From contig JAMPIQ010000002.1 in NCBI GenBank assembly GCA_024699855.1, forward strand, positions 4,898,001 through 4,962,000: a stretch of 64,000 nucleotides of DNA, given 5' to 3'. Below are positions 50,823-63,079 of this stretch, piece after piece. This stretch comes from Aphelenchoides besseyi (Eukaryota > Nematoda > Chromadorea > Rhabditida > Aphelenchoididae). A model generated the notes under the pieces. The model saw nothing but the letters and a program-made list of their open reading frames with translations, did not search any database and was not told the DNA's origin. The stretch's first letter is position 1. Each line of letters begins with the position of its first letter. Both the position numbers and the translations under genes were made by a program.

Positions 50823-51571
50823 TAGAAAACCGCTGACATAAGATGACAAACAAGAATCGATACGAAAGAGAATGTGATTTGAGTTCACAGGCACAACATT
50901 TGAGCTCTGAAACAGGCGTTTAGATAGTTAAATTTGCCGCGCAAACGTCAAATTTCCGCTGATTGTCGGCACCGAAATTGCGGTTAAAAGAAGAGAATTC
51001 GGGACGACGTTTCTCGTCTCAACCCGGCTCAAACGAAATTGGACTGCAAGGGTTGTGTGATGTCTCCGCACTCACTTTTGGCAGCCGTTGAGCGAAAGGC
51101 CTGCGGTTGGGGCGTAAAGACGCAGAAAGAGGACAAAACGTTAGTTTGGCCACACAACAGTGGTCGAAAAAATTTGCGCGTAGTGGTTTTTCCAGCGGCC
51201 GGAAGAGCTTTTTAAGTGCGTCCGGTTAGTTGCGGATCCAAAAACCGAGAGAGAAAGGAAATCGGTTGTGAAGTTTTCGCAATCGTCGATTCGTTTCCTA
51301 ATTCTCGTCAAGGGCATCCGATGCTTTCGACTCGCGCACTTAAAATCTCTTCTTCAACGCGACGTTCCATTGGCCTTTTAAGGACGTCCGTTTGGCTCAT
51401 AATCCTCGGTCTAAAAGTGCCAAAAGAAATGGACCATTTTGTTCATTTTCTTCTTTCAACTCGTCAACCCAAAGACCTCGAGGAGCAAAAGAAGTGATAA
51501 GTAAACGAAATTCACATTCAAATTCTGATTGAATTCTGGAGAAATTAACAGTTTATTTTAAAAAAGACAAA
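50823..51571. other. intergenic region upstream of FEZ
   Basis: No gene supported. It should contain the FEZ promoter and the 3' UTR of the ARF gene (TTTATT at 51552, the complement of AATAAA). Confidence 0.45.
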
Positions 51572-52198
51572 TCACAAGTCCTTTTGAATAGCACAAGACA
51601 ACCATTTCAATCCTTCGTAAAGGCCTTGTTCATTAATTGCCGCACATGCCTGAATAAACCAATTGCGGTTCGAAAGCTTGTTAAGTTCCAACTGATCAGC
51701 AACTTCTCCAGGACTCATTGCATTCTTTTGATCCTGAAATAACTGTTCGACAACTGGTTGAGTGCACTGAACGTACTTGTTTGTTGGCGTAAATCAGAAA
51801 AGCAGAATCTCGCAGTTCAGTTGCTTTTGTCAGCTCCATCAGCTCGTTTTTTGCTTCCTGCATACGACCACGATCGGTACTGTCAACAACGAAGATCACT
51901 CCTCGACTATTGTGGAAGTAGTGATGCCATAATCCACGAATTGATTCTTGACCACCAATATCCCAAACAGTAAACGAAATGTTCTTGTAATCCACGGAAT
52001 CAACATTGAAACCTAAATGGATTAAGTCAATGTCAAGTCAAGAGACACACCGATAGTTGGAATCGTTTGTATAACTTCACCCAACTTCAGTTTGTACAGA
52101 ATCGTTGTTTTCCCCGCATTATCGAGACCAACCATCAAAATGCGGACTTGATGTTTTCCGAAGATACGATGGAAGAGCGAAGAAAAAGACAGCCCCAT
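51572..52198 (-). CDS. ARF/ARL-family small GTPase
   Basis: ARF GTPases recruit coats and tethers to Golgi and endosomal membranes. The product starts [13 protein letters not shown], with Gly2 available for N-myristoylation. G motifs are intact: GLDNAGKTT (P-loop), the switch I Thr in TIPTIGF, WDIGGQ (switch II), NKQD and the SCA-equivalent ACAA. Length is about 180 residues, as expected. Three introns of about 35-50 nt break it, one within the IGF codons of switch I. It is closest to ARF1-type but diverged ([20 protein letters not shown]), so it may be an ARF paralogue like C. elegans ARF-1.1 rather than the main ARF. Confidence 0.88.
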
Positions 52199-52705
52199 AA
52201 TTGAGAGCAAAAATCGGCTGTTTAGTGATTTAAACTCTACAAAATAGCCGATTTTATGCGCGCATCTGCAATTGCGAAATCTTCCATTTTTCTAAGAGAA
52301 CGTGTACCTATTTCCAACATTCGAAAGTCTATATTTGCAATCATTGGTAATACTTGTTTGTTGTTGATATTAGAGCTTACGAACTGCAGGTTTTTACTGC
52401 AAACTGCAAGAGTTCATTTGAATATGATTCAGTCACTATATTTTGAAATATGTTGACAACTTCTTTCACGCTTATCTCAACCTAGTATTATCCCTGGTTG
52501 AGTCATCAATAACCGTATTATACACTAGGATTGCGATGTCGTCAAATACCTTGTTCGTTACGCGAAGATATTGGCATCGATTTTTGCAAAGTGCTGTGGA
52601 GTTCAAAGAGAAAACGAAAACAACTTCCGTGCTAAGGTTCCATTTTCTCGGTAATATGAACAAGTGCTATTCGAACATTTAAGTCGTCTAATTAGAAGCT
52701 CCAAC
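52199..52705. promoter_or_regulatory. divergent promoter region of ARF and DCAF5-like genes
   Basis: About 500 AT-rich nt between head-to-head starts. Short frames are open but featureless. Confidence 0.45.
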
Positions 52706-54377
52706 ATGAATTTCGGATTACTGAAATCGCTAAATAGTCGCGAAGTCTTCGGCCATGAATTGGTTCCAATTGATTTAACAACTCGACATCGAGAACAAAC
52801 TTTGTATCAAAGAAATGTTAAAGGACATACAGGTATGCAAGCTTAGTGTTTCTTTTACTTTATGCTTTAGGCTGCGTTAATGCTCTTGAGTTCAACCGAA
52901 ATGAAGACTTGCTCTTAAGTGGTAAGTAGATAAGCGATTCCTTTTAGTAATCGTTGAATTTTATGTGGCGACGATTCTCAGACATGGCTGTGGAGCACGA
53001 GCACGTTGATGAAAGACGAGAAACCGAAACCTCTGCGCGTAATGGACGCTAAACATCGATCCAACATCTTCAGTCTCGCCTTTTCATTGGACGATCGATT
53101 TGCATTTTCGGGTGGCAACGACAATCATTTCTACACACATGACATCGAAACGGGCGCCAAGTACTTTGAATTTAGTGCCCGAGGTTCCATTCATCGCGTT
53201 GATTCACATCCCACAGCCAGCAACATTGTTGCCGTCGCTTCTGAAGATCGTCAACTATATCTGGTGGACATTCGAGAAAAAGATTACACTTCGGTGTATG
53301 CGATGGGAAGTCCTCTATACAGCGTCAAATACAATCCGCTTATTCCCGAGTTGATTTGCGTGTCAATGGAACGAAATGGTTGTCATGTCTACGATATGAG
53401 AAAGATGAAAGAGTAGGACGATGTGCTCCTTTGTTTTGATTCACAAGTTCATTTAGACCGTACGCAGTTCTAAAGAACAGCAACAATGCGACTCATTGTA
53501 CGTGGTCGCCAAATGGACAGAAAATTGCTGGTAAGTTGATGTGAACTTGCAGATTATTGTTAATGTACATTTAAGCGGTTATATCTGGAGGTTGCTTGTC
53601 CCTTTATGATTCACTGTATTCAACTCATGTAACGTTTAACGATCCGGAATTCCAAAATCAAATTACAATGAAATCCTGTCTTTTCATGGACGACGACACG
53701 TTACTTTGCGGTTCTGATCAATGGGACATTTTTGCATGGAAAGTTCCATCTGATAATGAAGGTAACGAAGAGCTCTTTCTTTATCCACAATTTCTTTAAC
53801 TGCAGTCAGACATGTATCCGATTCGTATTCAATTTTACGTGGTCATCGCTCCATTGTCAATCACATTCGATATTCTTCGCGTAACAGTCTGATCGTTTCG
53901 TCGGGAGTTGAGAAAATCGTCAAATGTTGGAGTCCATTTGAAATGCCGGACTGTGCTCGCGATCCTGTTCGTCGAGAGATCATTAATTCTATTCCCGATT
54001 CGTTGATGTACAATTATGCGGGGCACGATGATGATACTGAAGAAGACTTACACACACTTCATCAGTTCGACTATTACTTAGTATATTGGATGATTAAAAC
54101 GTTAACTATCGTTGTATTTCAGGAGCGGGCGAATCGAGATGCTTCGATGGTTCAAACGTTGCACAGTGAACATTTTGGGTTCCTTGAAACGATTCATTTT
54201 CTGGATTTGAATTGGGTAAACAGGTTTCGGATGTAGTGAATCGTTTTTATTGTGCTGTTTAAGGAAGAATTAAGTTCGCTTGATTCACAAGATTCATCGG
54301 AAGACGACCCAGAAGAGCACGAGGAAATGCTACTTGATGAGCAAGCGACTTCAGATGAGGAAACTGTAGAGCCCTAA
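52706..54377 (+). CDS. DCAF5-like WD40 protein
   Basis: DCAF5 is a DDB1-CUL4 substrate receptor. The start MNFGLLKSLNSREVFG is followed by YQRNVKGHTGCVNALEFN, matching KKDLLGHFGCVNAIEFS of DCAF5. Then come HRSNIFSLAFS, FSGGNDNHFYTHDIETG, VDSHPTASNIVAVASEDR and VKYNPLIPELICVSMERNG. TMKSCLFMDDDTLLCGSDQW, then LRGHRSIVNHIRY and VSSGVEKIVKCWSPFEMP, complete the propeller and match the DCAF5 order. The C-terminus is acidic (SEDDPEEHEEMLL-like) and much shorter than the vertebrate tail. The reading frame between 53808 and 53945 is set by an intron near 53800. About eight short introns. Confidence 0.82.
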
Positions 54378-54979
54378 ACCGTTCATTGATTTTAAGTAGT
54401 CCAGTAATCTCATAATAATCGGGTTCGTAGACTTACAGATACACAAAATTTATTGTTTTTGTTTGTAACATAAACGTAGTTCGCATCAAGTTTCCCTACT
54501 TCTATGTCCCACCTCTTTTTTGTACATAACCTGCGAATAAACGTTGTTGTTGAAAAAAATGCCGATTCGCCCTTTACTGTTATGGTTAACTGCCCCGCTT
54601 TCTCTCTTTTCTGCGACCTTTGGACTGATCGTCCGTTGATGCGTGGTCATCAGTTGACGGCGAGAGAGGAGGTTTGCTTGTTTGTGCGCAGCTATCAGTT
54701 CAAAGAACAGCTCCAATGAACGGACGATCTTTTTGTTTGCATCGAAGTCTCGAAACATTTTAGCAGCGGTCGATGTTGGATCGTGAAAAAGGTTGTTGAT
54801 TTGCGATTAGACTCCAAATGCTATAAACGTTCTCAAGGCAAGAGCACGCGCAGTTGTCGTTTATCACACGTTGTTTGTTTTCGGAAGCGTTCGTCTTGCT
54901 TCTGCCGCGAACTGTTCGCGTATTTCGCTTTGTTCCTTCTTCGTTTCAACGGTGCGTTTATTTAAGGTCCATCGTTGTT
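54378..54979. other. intergenic region upstream of pyruvate carboxylase
   Basis: About 600 nt with no supportable gene; presumably the 3' UTR of the DCAF5-like gene and the pyruvate carboxylase promoter. Confidence 0.45.
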
Positions 54980-57900
54980 ATGTTAAAACAAAACGCTCAT
55001 CGTATCGTTCGTTTGGCTTCATGGCGTTATATGGGAATTCGAAAGGCGTCGGTGCAGACGCACAACTTCAAGAAGTTAAGTGGAGATCGGCATTCGAAAT
55101 CCATCGATACAGTTTCAGGTGATGGTTTGCAATCGTGGAGAAATTGCCATTCGAGTTTTTCGAGCGTTGACCGAAATGAATAAAACTTCGGTGGCCATCT
55201 ACGCCGAACAAGATGCAAATTCATCTCATCGAATGAAAGCTGACGAAGCGTATTTGGTTGGTAAAGGACTACCACCAGTTGCAGCTTATTTGCACATCGA
55301 CCAAATTATTGAAGTTGCGCAAAAGAACGATGTCGACGCAATTCATCCCGGCTACGGTTTTCTTTCGGAACGTTCGGATTTTGCACAGGCCTGCGAAGAG
55401 AATGGAATTGCATTTATTGGTCCCACAGCTGATGTTATGCGTCGAATGGGCGACAAAGTTGCTGCACGTCAAGCAGCAACTGAAGCTGGAGTACAAGTCG
55501 TTCCCGGAACGGATCGTCCGGTCAGTTCAGCAGCTGAAGTTCGTGAGTTCGTGCGAGAACACGGCTGCCCGGTGATGGTAAAAGCAAGCGCAGGAGGTGG
55601 TGGAAAAGGGATTCGCAAGATTGAACGAGAGGAAGATGTGGGTTAATGTTGATTTTAATGATTAGAAGAGGTTTTTAGATCGATAGTGCCTTTGATCGTG
55701 CTTATTCGGAAGCATATGCGTCATTCGGCGATGGATCGTTGTTTGTTGAAAAATTTGTTGAAACTCCGCGTCACATCGAAGTGCAAATGATGGGTAAAGA
55801 GGAACAAAAATGACATCAAGCAAGGATATTTCAGGTGACAAACATGGAGACATTGTTCATTTGTACGAACGTGACTGCTCAGTTCAACGACGTCATCAAA
55901 AAGTTGTTGAAATTGCGCCAGCACCACAATTAAATCCAGAAATCAGACAACGAATGCTCGAAGATGCATTGAAGTTAATGAAACACGTTGGTTACTCGAA
56001 TGTTGGAACCGTGGAGTTTCTTTTGGATCGACATGGACGTCACTATTTCATGGAAGTGAACGCACGTTTACAAGTCGAGCATACCGTTACTGAAGAAATC
56101 ACAGGGTTCGGTGCATAGAAATTGGTCCTATTGCATTTTGTATTTTAGAGTCGATCTTGTTCAATCGCAGATTCACATCGCCGAAGGTCGACGACTTCGC
56201 GACATCGGACACACTCAAGATCAAATTCGTGTGAACGGTTCTGCGATTCAATGTCGTTTGACGACCGAAAATCCAGCTCAAAACTTCCAACCGGATTCCG
56301 GACGAATCGAAGTTTTTCGTGCCGGTGAAGGAATGGGCATTCGAATCGATTCGGCATCAGCTTTTGCCGGCTCCACAATCTCTCCGCACTACGATTCTTT
56401 GTTGGCGAAAGTGATTGCACGTGCTCGAACCCACGAAGAAGCAACGACAAAGATGATTCGAGCATTGAAGGAGTTTCGTATTCGTGGAGTTAACGTAAGC
56501 CTTTAGATGCAAATTTACTTTAATCTGATCGAGTTTCAGACCAACATTCCATTTCTCTTGAATGTTTTGGAACAACCAAAATTCCGAACCGGATCCGTGA
56601 ATACGAATTTCATTGACGAGCATCCCGAACTGTTCCGTTTTCTTCCAAGTCGTAATCGTGCACAAAAGCTGTTGACATATTTGGGCGAAATCAAATTGAA
56701 CGGGCCGCTCACTCCTTTTGTCACCAATTTGAAACCTCAATCCGTCAATCCACCAGTTCCAACAATTTCACAAGGTAGGTTAATAAAAATCGAACGTTTG
56801 TTTCAATTGATTTTTAGGATCAAAAGCGAAAAATGGATGGCGAAAAGTTTTGGAACGCGAAGGTCCGGAAGGTTTTGCACGAGCGGTTCGAAAACACGAA
56901 GGATGTTTGCTGACTGATACGACCTTCAGAGATGCACATCAATCGCTTCTAGCAACTCGTGTTCGAACTTACGATTTGGCTAAAATTGCACCGTTCCTTT
57001 CTCACAACTTCAGTCAATTGTTTTCCATCGAAAACTGGGGAGGAGCTACTTTCGATGTCTCTATGCGTTTTCTTCACGAGTGTCCATGGGAGCGTTTGGA
57101 GATTTTGCGCGAACTGATTCCGAACATTCCATTCCAAATGTTGTTGCGTGGAGCCAATTGTGTTGGTTATTCGAACTTTCCGGACAACGTCGTTTACAAG
57201 TTCTGCGATTTGGCTGTTCGTTCCGGAATGGACGTTTTCCGTGTTTTCGATTCGTTGAACTACGTGCCGAACATGGTTGTTGGAATGGAGGCTGTTGGCA
57301 AGGCCGGTGGAGTGATCGAAGGCACTATGGCCTATACTGGCGATGTTTCCAATCCAAAAAATGGAAAATACGATCTTCAATACTACATGAAATTAGCCGA
57401 TCAATTAGTCAAAGCTGGTACTCACATTTTGGGTATCAAGGATATGGCTGGTGTTTTGAAGCCGCATGCCGCTTCAATGCTCATTTCTTCTCTTCGTGAT
57501 CAATACCCCGATTTGCCCATTCATGTTCACATGCACGATACCGCTGGGTCGGGAGTTGCTACGTTGTTGGAAGCCGTTAAAGCCGGAGCAGATAGTAAGC
57601 GTATAGGAAATCTTTTCCATAAAAATGTGCTTTCTAGTTGTTGACGTTGCTTGTGATACTATGAGCGGCTCAACAAGTCAACCATCGATGGGCGCAATTG
57701 TTGCGATTTTGAACGGATCTAATCACGATACTCGTAAGCTTCTTCTCTTCTCACTTTTGACTTGTTTCTAGGAATCGAATTGTCAAACGTTTCTAAATAC
57801 AACGCTTATTGGGAGACTGCTCGTCTTCTCTATCAACCGTTCGAAAGTACGGTCACTCAGAAATCGGGCAATTCGGATGTTTACAATCACGAGATTCCCG

Positions 57901-58959
57901 GTGGTCAGTACACCAATTTGCAATTTCAAGTTCGTTCATTCACACACGAATATCTTTTGTATTTGTAGGCATTTTCGCTTGGTTTGGGCGAAAAATTCGA
58001 CGAGGTCAAACGAATGTACGCACAAGCAAACGAAGTTCTCGGCGATATCATCAAAGTGAGTTATGAACACCAACAAGTCTTTTAGATTATTTTTAGGTCA
58101 CTCCATCAAGCAAAGTTGTTGGCGATTTGGCGCAGTTTATGGTTCAGAACAAATTGGATAAGGACACTTTGTTGGAACGTGCTGATGAACTGTCGTTTCC
58201 GCGCTCCGTCATCGAGTATTTAGAAGGCCAACTGGGTCAACCACCCTACGGATTCCCGGAACCGTTGCGAACAATTGCACTTCGTGGACGGAAACCGTTG
58301 GATTCGCGTCCGAATCTGCCACCATTAGATTTGGAGAAACTTCACGCCGACTTGCAAGAGAAACACGGCTGCAAACTGCGCGATGTGGACGTTATGAGTT
58401 CGGCTATGTTCCCCAAAGAGTTCGACGATTTCGAACGTTTTCGTCAAACCTATGGACCGGTGTCCAAGTTAGATACCAAATCATTCTTCGTGGGCCTTGA
58501 AGCAGCCGAAGAGATTGACGTTTGTTGTTTCTTCAGGTTACTTAAAGTGAATTTGATATTCAGGTCAATATTGAGCAAGGAAAGACGTTGCAAATCAAAC
58601 TTTTGACAAACAGCAAGAAGTTGAACGAGAAAGCAGAACGTGAAATTTTCTTCGAACTCAACGGTCAAATGCGCTCAATCTTCGTTCAAGACAAAGAAGC
58701 TGCGAAAGAAGTGGTCGTCAATCAGAAGGCCGATCAAAGTCGACGCGGGCAAATTGGTGCACCGATGCCCGGTGAGATTTTGGATGTGAAAGTGAAAGAG
58801 GGTGATAAGGTTGAGGCAAAGACGACGTTGTTTGTGTTGTCGGCCATGAAAATGGAAATGAACGTCGATACGCCGATCGCTGGAACAGTCAAGAAGATCT
58901 ATTTGAATGTTGGAAGCAAAGTTGCAGCAAACGATCTGATCGTGGAAATCGAACAATAA
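54980..58959 (+). CDS. pyc-1: mitochondrial pyruvate carboxylase
   Basis: This biotin enzyme makes oxaloacetate from pyruvate and bicarbonate using ATP, refilling the TCA cycle and feeding gluconeogenesis. A basic N-terminus ([17 protein letters not shown]) fits mitochondrial import. The biotin carboxylase domain has [25 protein letters not shown], the ATP-grasp glycine loop [11 protein letters not shown] and [16 protein letters not shown]. The carboxyltransferase domain has [49 protein letters not shown] and HMHDTAGSG, the metal and substrate sites. The C-terminal biotinyl domain carries SAMKMEM with the acceptor lysine and ends IVEIEQ. A first intron of about 67 nt with a weak GTGCAG donor is needed to keep the frame into VMVCNRGE. 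All active-site motifs are intact. Confidence 0.95.
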
Positions 58960-59136
58960 CCCTGTTTTACTCTTTTGCATTCGGTTATTAGGTAAAGTTC
59001 TAAGTCGTTGTTAACCGCTTAACTCTCAAATCTCTCAAACTTCTAATTCTTGTATCGCAATCTACTTGTTTGAATTCATCAGATATAAACGTGTACTAAA
59101 CGAAACTGCAAGTGATCAAACCTATAACGGAAATGT

Positions 59137-60617
59137 TTATTTCGTCGACGATCGGTACAACGGTTTCAAGTCGGTGGGATGCAAAGACGACAATCGAATT
59201 TTCGGTAGCGTTGGATTCTCACTTAAAAACTCGTTCAATTCGGCTCGTCCATCACTTCCAATTGGCGTTCGTGCATGAACATAGACCGAAGATGGAAGCT
59301 GTTGAAACGGAATTCCACAATTTGCACTAAACAACCCAAAATAAACAACACAAAGCTGTGTACTCACTTTTCGTTGAGCATTTCAGCGGCCGTCCAAGCG
59401 ATCATTTCCGCATTGTCCGTTACCAGTTGTTTTGGCGGAAACTTGACCGAAAACTCATGATGTACAGCCACTTTCTCGATGGTCTGTCGAATGAACCTAT
59501 TGGCTGCAACGCCTCCAGAAACGATCAGTTGTTTCGCTGAGTTCAACTCTCTACTGTTAACGAAACGTAAGGCGAGATCGAGCTTTTGACACAAATGGCC
59601 AGCAATAATCAACTGAAATTGCAGAGAAATAAGGCAAATCGACTAAAGAACAAACTTGTAAATTTTGGCAAAAATCTGGCAAATTTATTTCTTTTGTCTT
59701 CTGGAGCAAAGTTGCGAACATTTGTTTGATGGTCAAGAAGTCAAAATCAGCTCCGTTAACGCGCGGAAGTCGATCGTTGTAAAGAAGATACTTTTCTGTG
59801 GTTGATCTAAAACGGATGTTAATTCAAATTACAACAATTCAATCATACTGTTTAGCTAGTTCCTCAACTGCCGCACCGTAGTGAACAACCGGGTCGATTC
59901 CAGCTTCTCGAGCCACTTTGTCTATTGCACCTCCTGTTCTAATTACAATTCAAAAGCTGTTTCTCGCTTCTCACCTGGACTAATGTTCTGGGATTCGCCC
60001 AAAATTGAAAAATTTGTTGGTCCATTGACAACACAAATGATTGAATGAGCTCCTGAGATTAGTAGGGCGACAAATGGAAACCGAACATCGTCAAAGGTCA
60101 ATCGAGCAACCAGTGCATGAGCCCTCATATGATGCACGGCAATGAAACTTCGCTTGTAATCTCTGAAAATTGCCAATAAAGTTTTTAAAATCCTATCAGT
60201 TTACCTACACATTGCAAGTGCTTTGTCCGCACCGACTTTCAAACAAATGACAAGACCCGGCGTTGTGGTTGCTGCAATGGCATCCAATTCAGACGGTCGA
60301 ATATGCGAGTTCCGAAGGCACTTGTCAACCAACTCGTCAATGGAACTTCGATGTTGTTCAGCGGCCACTCGTGGAGAAATTCCGCTAAGTGCCAACTGAC
60401 TACGTGTATGCGATAAGCGTTCGGATGCCAAGACTGTTTTTGATGTTGATTCGATAATAGCAGCGCACGTATCATCACAACTAAAACCAAATAACATAAC
60501 AACGAACATAACAAACCTCGTTTCAATTCCCAGAATAGTGAAGGATCGAGCGGTATATGGAAGCGATCGACGATAATTAGCTTTAAACAAATAGCTAACC
60601 AAACTTTGAATCGACAT
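59137..60617 (-). CDS. OSGEPL1: mitochondrial tRNA N6-threonylcarbamoyladenosine synthase OSGEPL1/Qri7
   Basis: OSGEPL1 transfers threonylcarbamoyl to A37 of mitochondrial tRNAs reading ANN codons. MSIQSLVSYLFKANYRRSLPY is a basic, Arg-containing presequence. The TsaD/Kae1 signatures follow: FTILGIETSCDDT, GISPRVAAEQHRSSI, HHMRAHALVARL (metal-binding His pair), LLISGAHSIICVV, the IVSGGVAANRFIR nucleotide loop and CGIPFQQLPSS near the end. Last exon ends KPLYRSSTK. The usual SGGH is SGAH here. About seven introns of 35-50 nt. It is head-to-head with the SR-protein gene, with about 190 nt between starts, probably a shared promoter. Confidence 0.9.
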
Positions 60618-60810
60618 TTTGTACAAGTCAACCAGAACATTTCTTGTATGTTTAACAAAATCGGGCCTTGAAATCGCACTGTACTTTCGCAGTTTGCGAA
60701 CTCTGGGCTTCGTTGTGTGGCGTCGAATTTGAACAACTGCGATTGCAGCTGTCGAGTCGCTTTCGATATAAAAAAACAATATCGGATATCGTTGAATTCA
60801 GTTATTTGAA
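60618..60810. promoter_or_regulatory. compact divergent promoter of OSGEPL1 and SR-protein genes
   Basis: Only 193 nt separate the two start codons, so both promoters must sit here or overlap the first exons. Confidence 0.5.
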
Positions 60811-61956
60811 ATGTCGTCATCGCGTATTTACATCGGAAATTTGCCTCCACGAACTAACGAACGCGATGTGGAATCCTTTCTGCGCGGATTTGGTCGAATT
60901 CGCGAAGTGATTCTGAAAGGTGCCTATGGTTTTGTAGTGAGTCGTTTATTCCCACTTCCATTTAACGCTCTTTAGCAATTCGACGATGCACGAGATGCCA
61001 ACGATGCGTGCACCGAGATGAACAATCGAGACATGAACGGTAGTCGGGTCGTCGTGGAAGCTTGTCGTCGAAGTGCGCGGGATCGCGACGATCGACGAAG
61101 TGATTATCGAAGCAGCAGCGACCATCGTGGTGGTTATCGTGGCAGTGATTACAGACGTGATTCGCGGAGCAAATCAAGCCGCTACGGACCACCGGTTCAG
61201 ACTCGTTACCGTCTGATTGTGGAGAACTTGTCAACTCGATGCTCATGGCAGGTAAGAAAAAGTTGTGGTTTGAGTTGGTTGGGTTAACTACGTGAAGTTT
61301 ATCGCATAAAACTTGTAATTTAAGGCTCCAAGAAGAATTGAGAAGTGAAAGGCAATTTGAGGGGACTGAAGAGAGATTCGTTCACATCAAAGATTGCCAA
61401 GAAAACAAATGTGATCATTGATGAGTTCCGGGGCGTTCATATTCTTACGCGCGCGTCTGTGATGAAAATTTGGTCTTTTGGCTTATCGAAGTTGATGCTT
61501 CTCCGTTTGATGACCGCAATCGAATAAATTTCAATTGATCTTTCTCATCCATTCACATCATTTAGGACTTGAAGGACCTGATGCGTAATGCCGGAGAAGT
61601 CACCTACGCTGATGCGCACAAAAAGGAGCGAAACAAAGCGTAAGTTGAAGCAATCCTCTGAAGTCGATGGCTGTTTTCAGTCTTGTCTGTTTCCAAGACC
61701 ATGAAGGTTTGAAGAAGGCAATCGAGAAGTATCAAGACAAGGACATCAACGGTCGTCGTATCAAGCTAATTGATGATTCGGAGGAACGGTTAGTTAAAAC
61801 AACTTATCGATTTTAGAACCGTTTCTTTTAAGTGGATCTCGCAGTCATTCCGGATCGCGCAATCGAAACGTTTCTCGCAGTCGAAGTCCAGGATCTCGTT
61901 CACGTTCACCAATCCAGCAAAATGGACGTTCGGCCAGTCGCAGTTTGTCGCCTTAA
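60811..61956 (+). CDS. SR splicing factor, SRSF4/5/6-type
   Basis: Two-RRM SR proteins bind exonic enhancers and recruit U1 and U2AF. RRM1 begins [20 protein letters not shown] with RNP1 GAYGFVQFDD. A glycine/Arg/Ser-rich hinge follows ([18 protein letters not shown]). The second, pseudo-RRM has [15 protein letters not shown] joined to [19 protein letters not shown], diagnostic of SRSF4/5/6, in which SWQDLKD is the invariant motif. The RS domain is short ([20 protein letters not shown]), ending RSLSP. The intron between SWQ and DLK (61251-61564) is 314 nt, the longest in the gene, and may hold a poison exon. AATAAA at 62046 follows. Confidence 0.9.
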
Positions 61957-62045
61957 GTTCAGGGATGTTGTCTTCTAATGTGGAGAATTTGCTCGAAATC
62001 GAAAATGACGCCTTTTTGGTTTTAATGTTGCATTAAATTTGTTTG

Positions 62046-62051
62046 AATAAA
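62046..62051 (+). terminator. AATAAA poly(A) signal of the SR-protein gene
   Basis: Canonical hexamer about 90 nt past the stop and about 140 nt before the next same-strand gene. Confidence 0.5.
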
Positions 62052-62193
62052 CACGATTACACAGTCGTTTACTGTAATCAATTGAAAAATGAGTGTGAAA
62101 ACCGTTAGAATACTTTGATCAGTAGTTGTCAGTTCTGCGTTGTTATCGAAATCTTCGTTTCGTATTACTGACATTCGTTTTGTGCAGACGGCT

Positions 62194-63079
62194 ATGAACG
62201 ATCACGGTCCATTGTTTGTTTCACGACTTCGTTCGGTACTGATTGCTGAAGACTTCGAAACTGAATACGGAGGTTATTACAAGTCAACTCCCGTTCGTGA
62301 TTATGATCTTCAAATTGGGCCAACCTGTGGACTTGTGTCTAGTGAGTTGTTTTCTGTGATGAAACATCAAGTGTTTGTAGTACAAATTGCTGCACGTTCT
62401 CTTATGTTGCCAGTCATTCCTTCAGTAGACGAGTTAATGAGGTTCGCGCTTAATAATCAATTCACCACCTATGGCGAATGCTTCTCTGGTAGTTGTGAGG
62501 CTTTCTTTTGGAGATAACAAACTTGTTTCAGCTGAATGGATGAAGAAAATTCTTTTAAAGTTTCTTGTACAAGTCGATGTTATGGTAATGGAATTTCCAT
62601 ATGCTAAGAGTTTAGCCAAAATGATTGCTAAAGGAAACGTCGTGATTATTCCGTACGACTGTGACAAAGATTTCACTCCATGCATTAAAGATGGTACCTA
62701 CGCTCATTGGTGTGTGATTGTAAGTTCAATCATTGAGAGCAACTTGATGTTCGTTCTCAGACGGGAATCTTGATTGTCGATCGATCGACCAATGGCCTTC
62801 AAGAAATAAACAGCATTGAAAATTTTCCCGAAATCATTGACGAAACGGTGGTTCATTTGATTGGTTATCACGGCAAAAGCGGGTTGGTTGTTTCGAGATT
62901 AACTCTTCAATTCGATTTCTAGAAACCCAGGACTTTGGTCGTACACTGCAATGAAAGAAAGTAATGGACAACTCAATCAGGTGTCTCCAACGTTACGTGA
63001 AGGATCTCGAATTCCGGAAGGTGGAATTCAATCGGGACTTAAAAACCATGTTATTCGAGTTGTCAAAAAGTTTGATTGA
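62194..63079 (+). CDS. ACTMAP-like actin maturation protease (C19orf54 family)
   Basis: ACTMAP is the cysteine aminopeptidase that removes the acetylated N-terminal residue or residues of actin. The catalytic Cys motif is present (IGPTCGLVS, human QGPTCGLVAL). It is followed by PSVDELMRFALNNQFTTYGE, which fits the human LERLIRVALQRGYTAQGEMFS region. IIPYDCDKDFTPCIKDG then AHWCVITGILI contains the catalytic His (human PCQRKGHKAHW). The last exon has NPGLWSYTAMKESNGQL, similar to the human region around SWHYQLWDYDQVRESNLQL. ATG 62194 lies six nt after a TTTTGTGCAG acceptor, suggesting a spliced leader. Five exons. The family call rests on ordered motifs around both catalytic residues. Confidence 0.75.

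Noticed and set aside
52256..52690. Short hydrophobic frames between ARF and DCAF5 genes
   Set aside because: Below 80 codons, AT-rich, no motif; the interval is better explained as divergent promoters.
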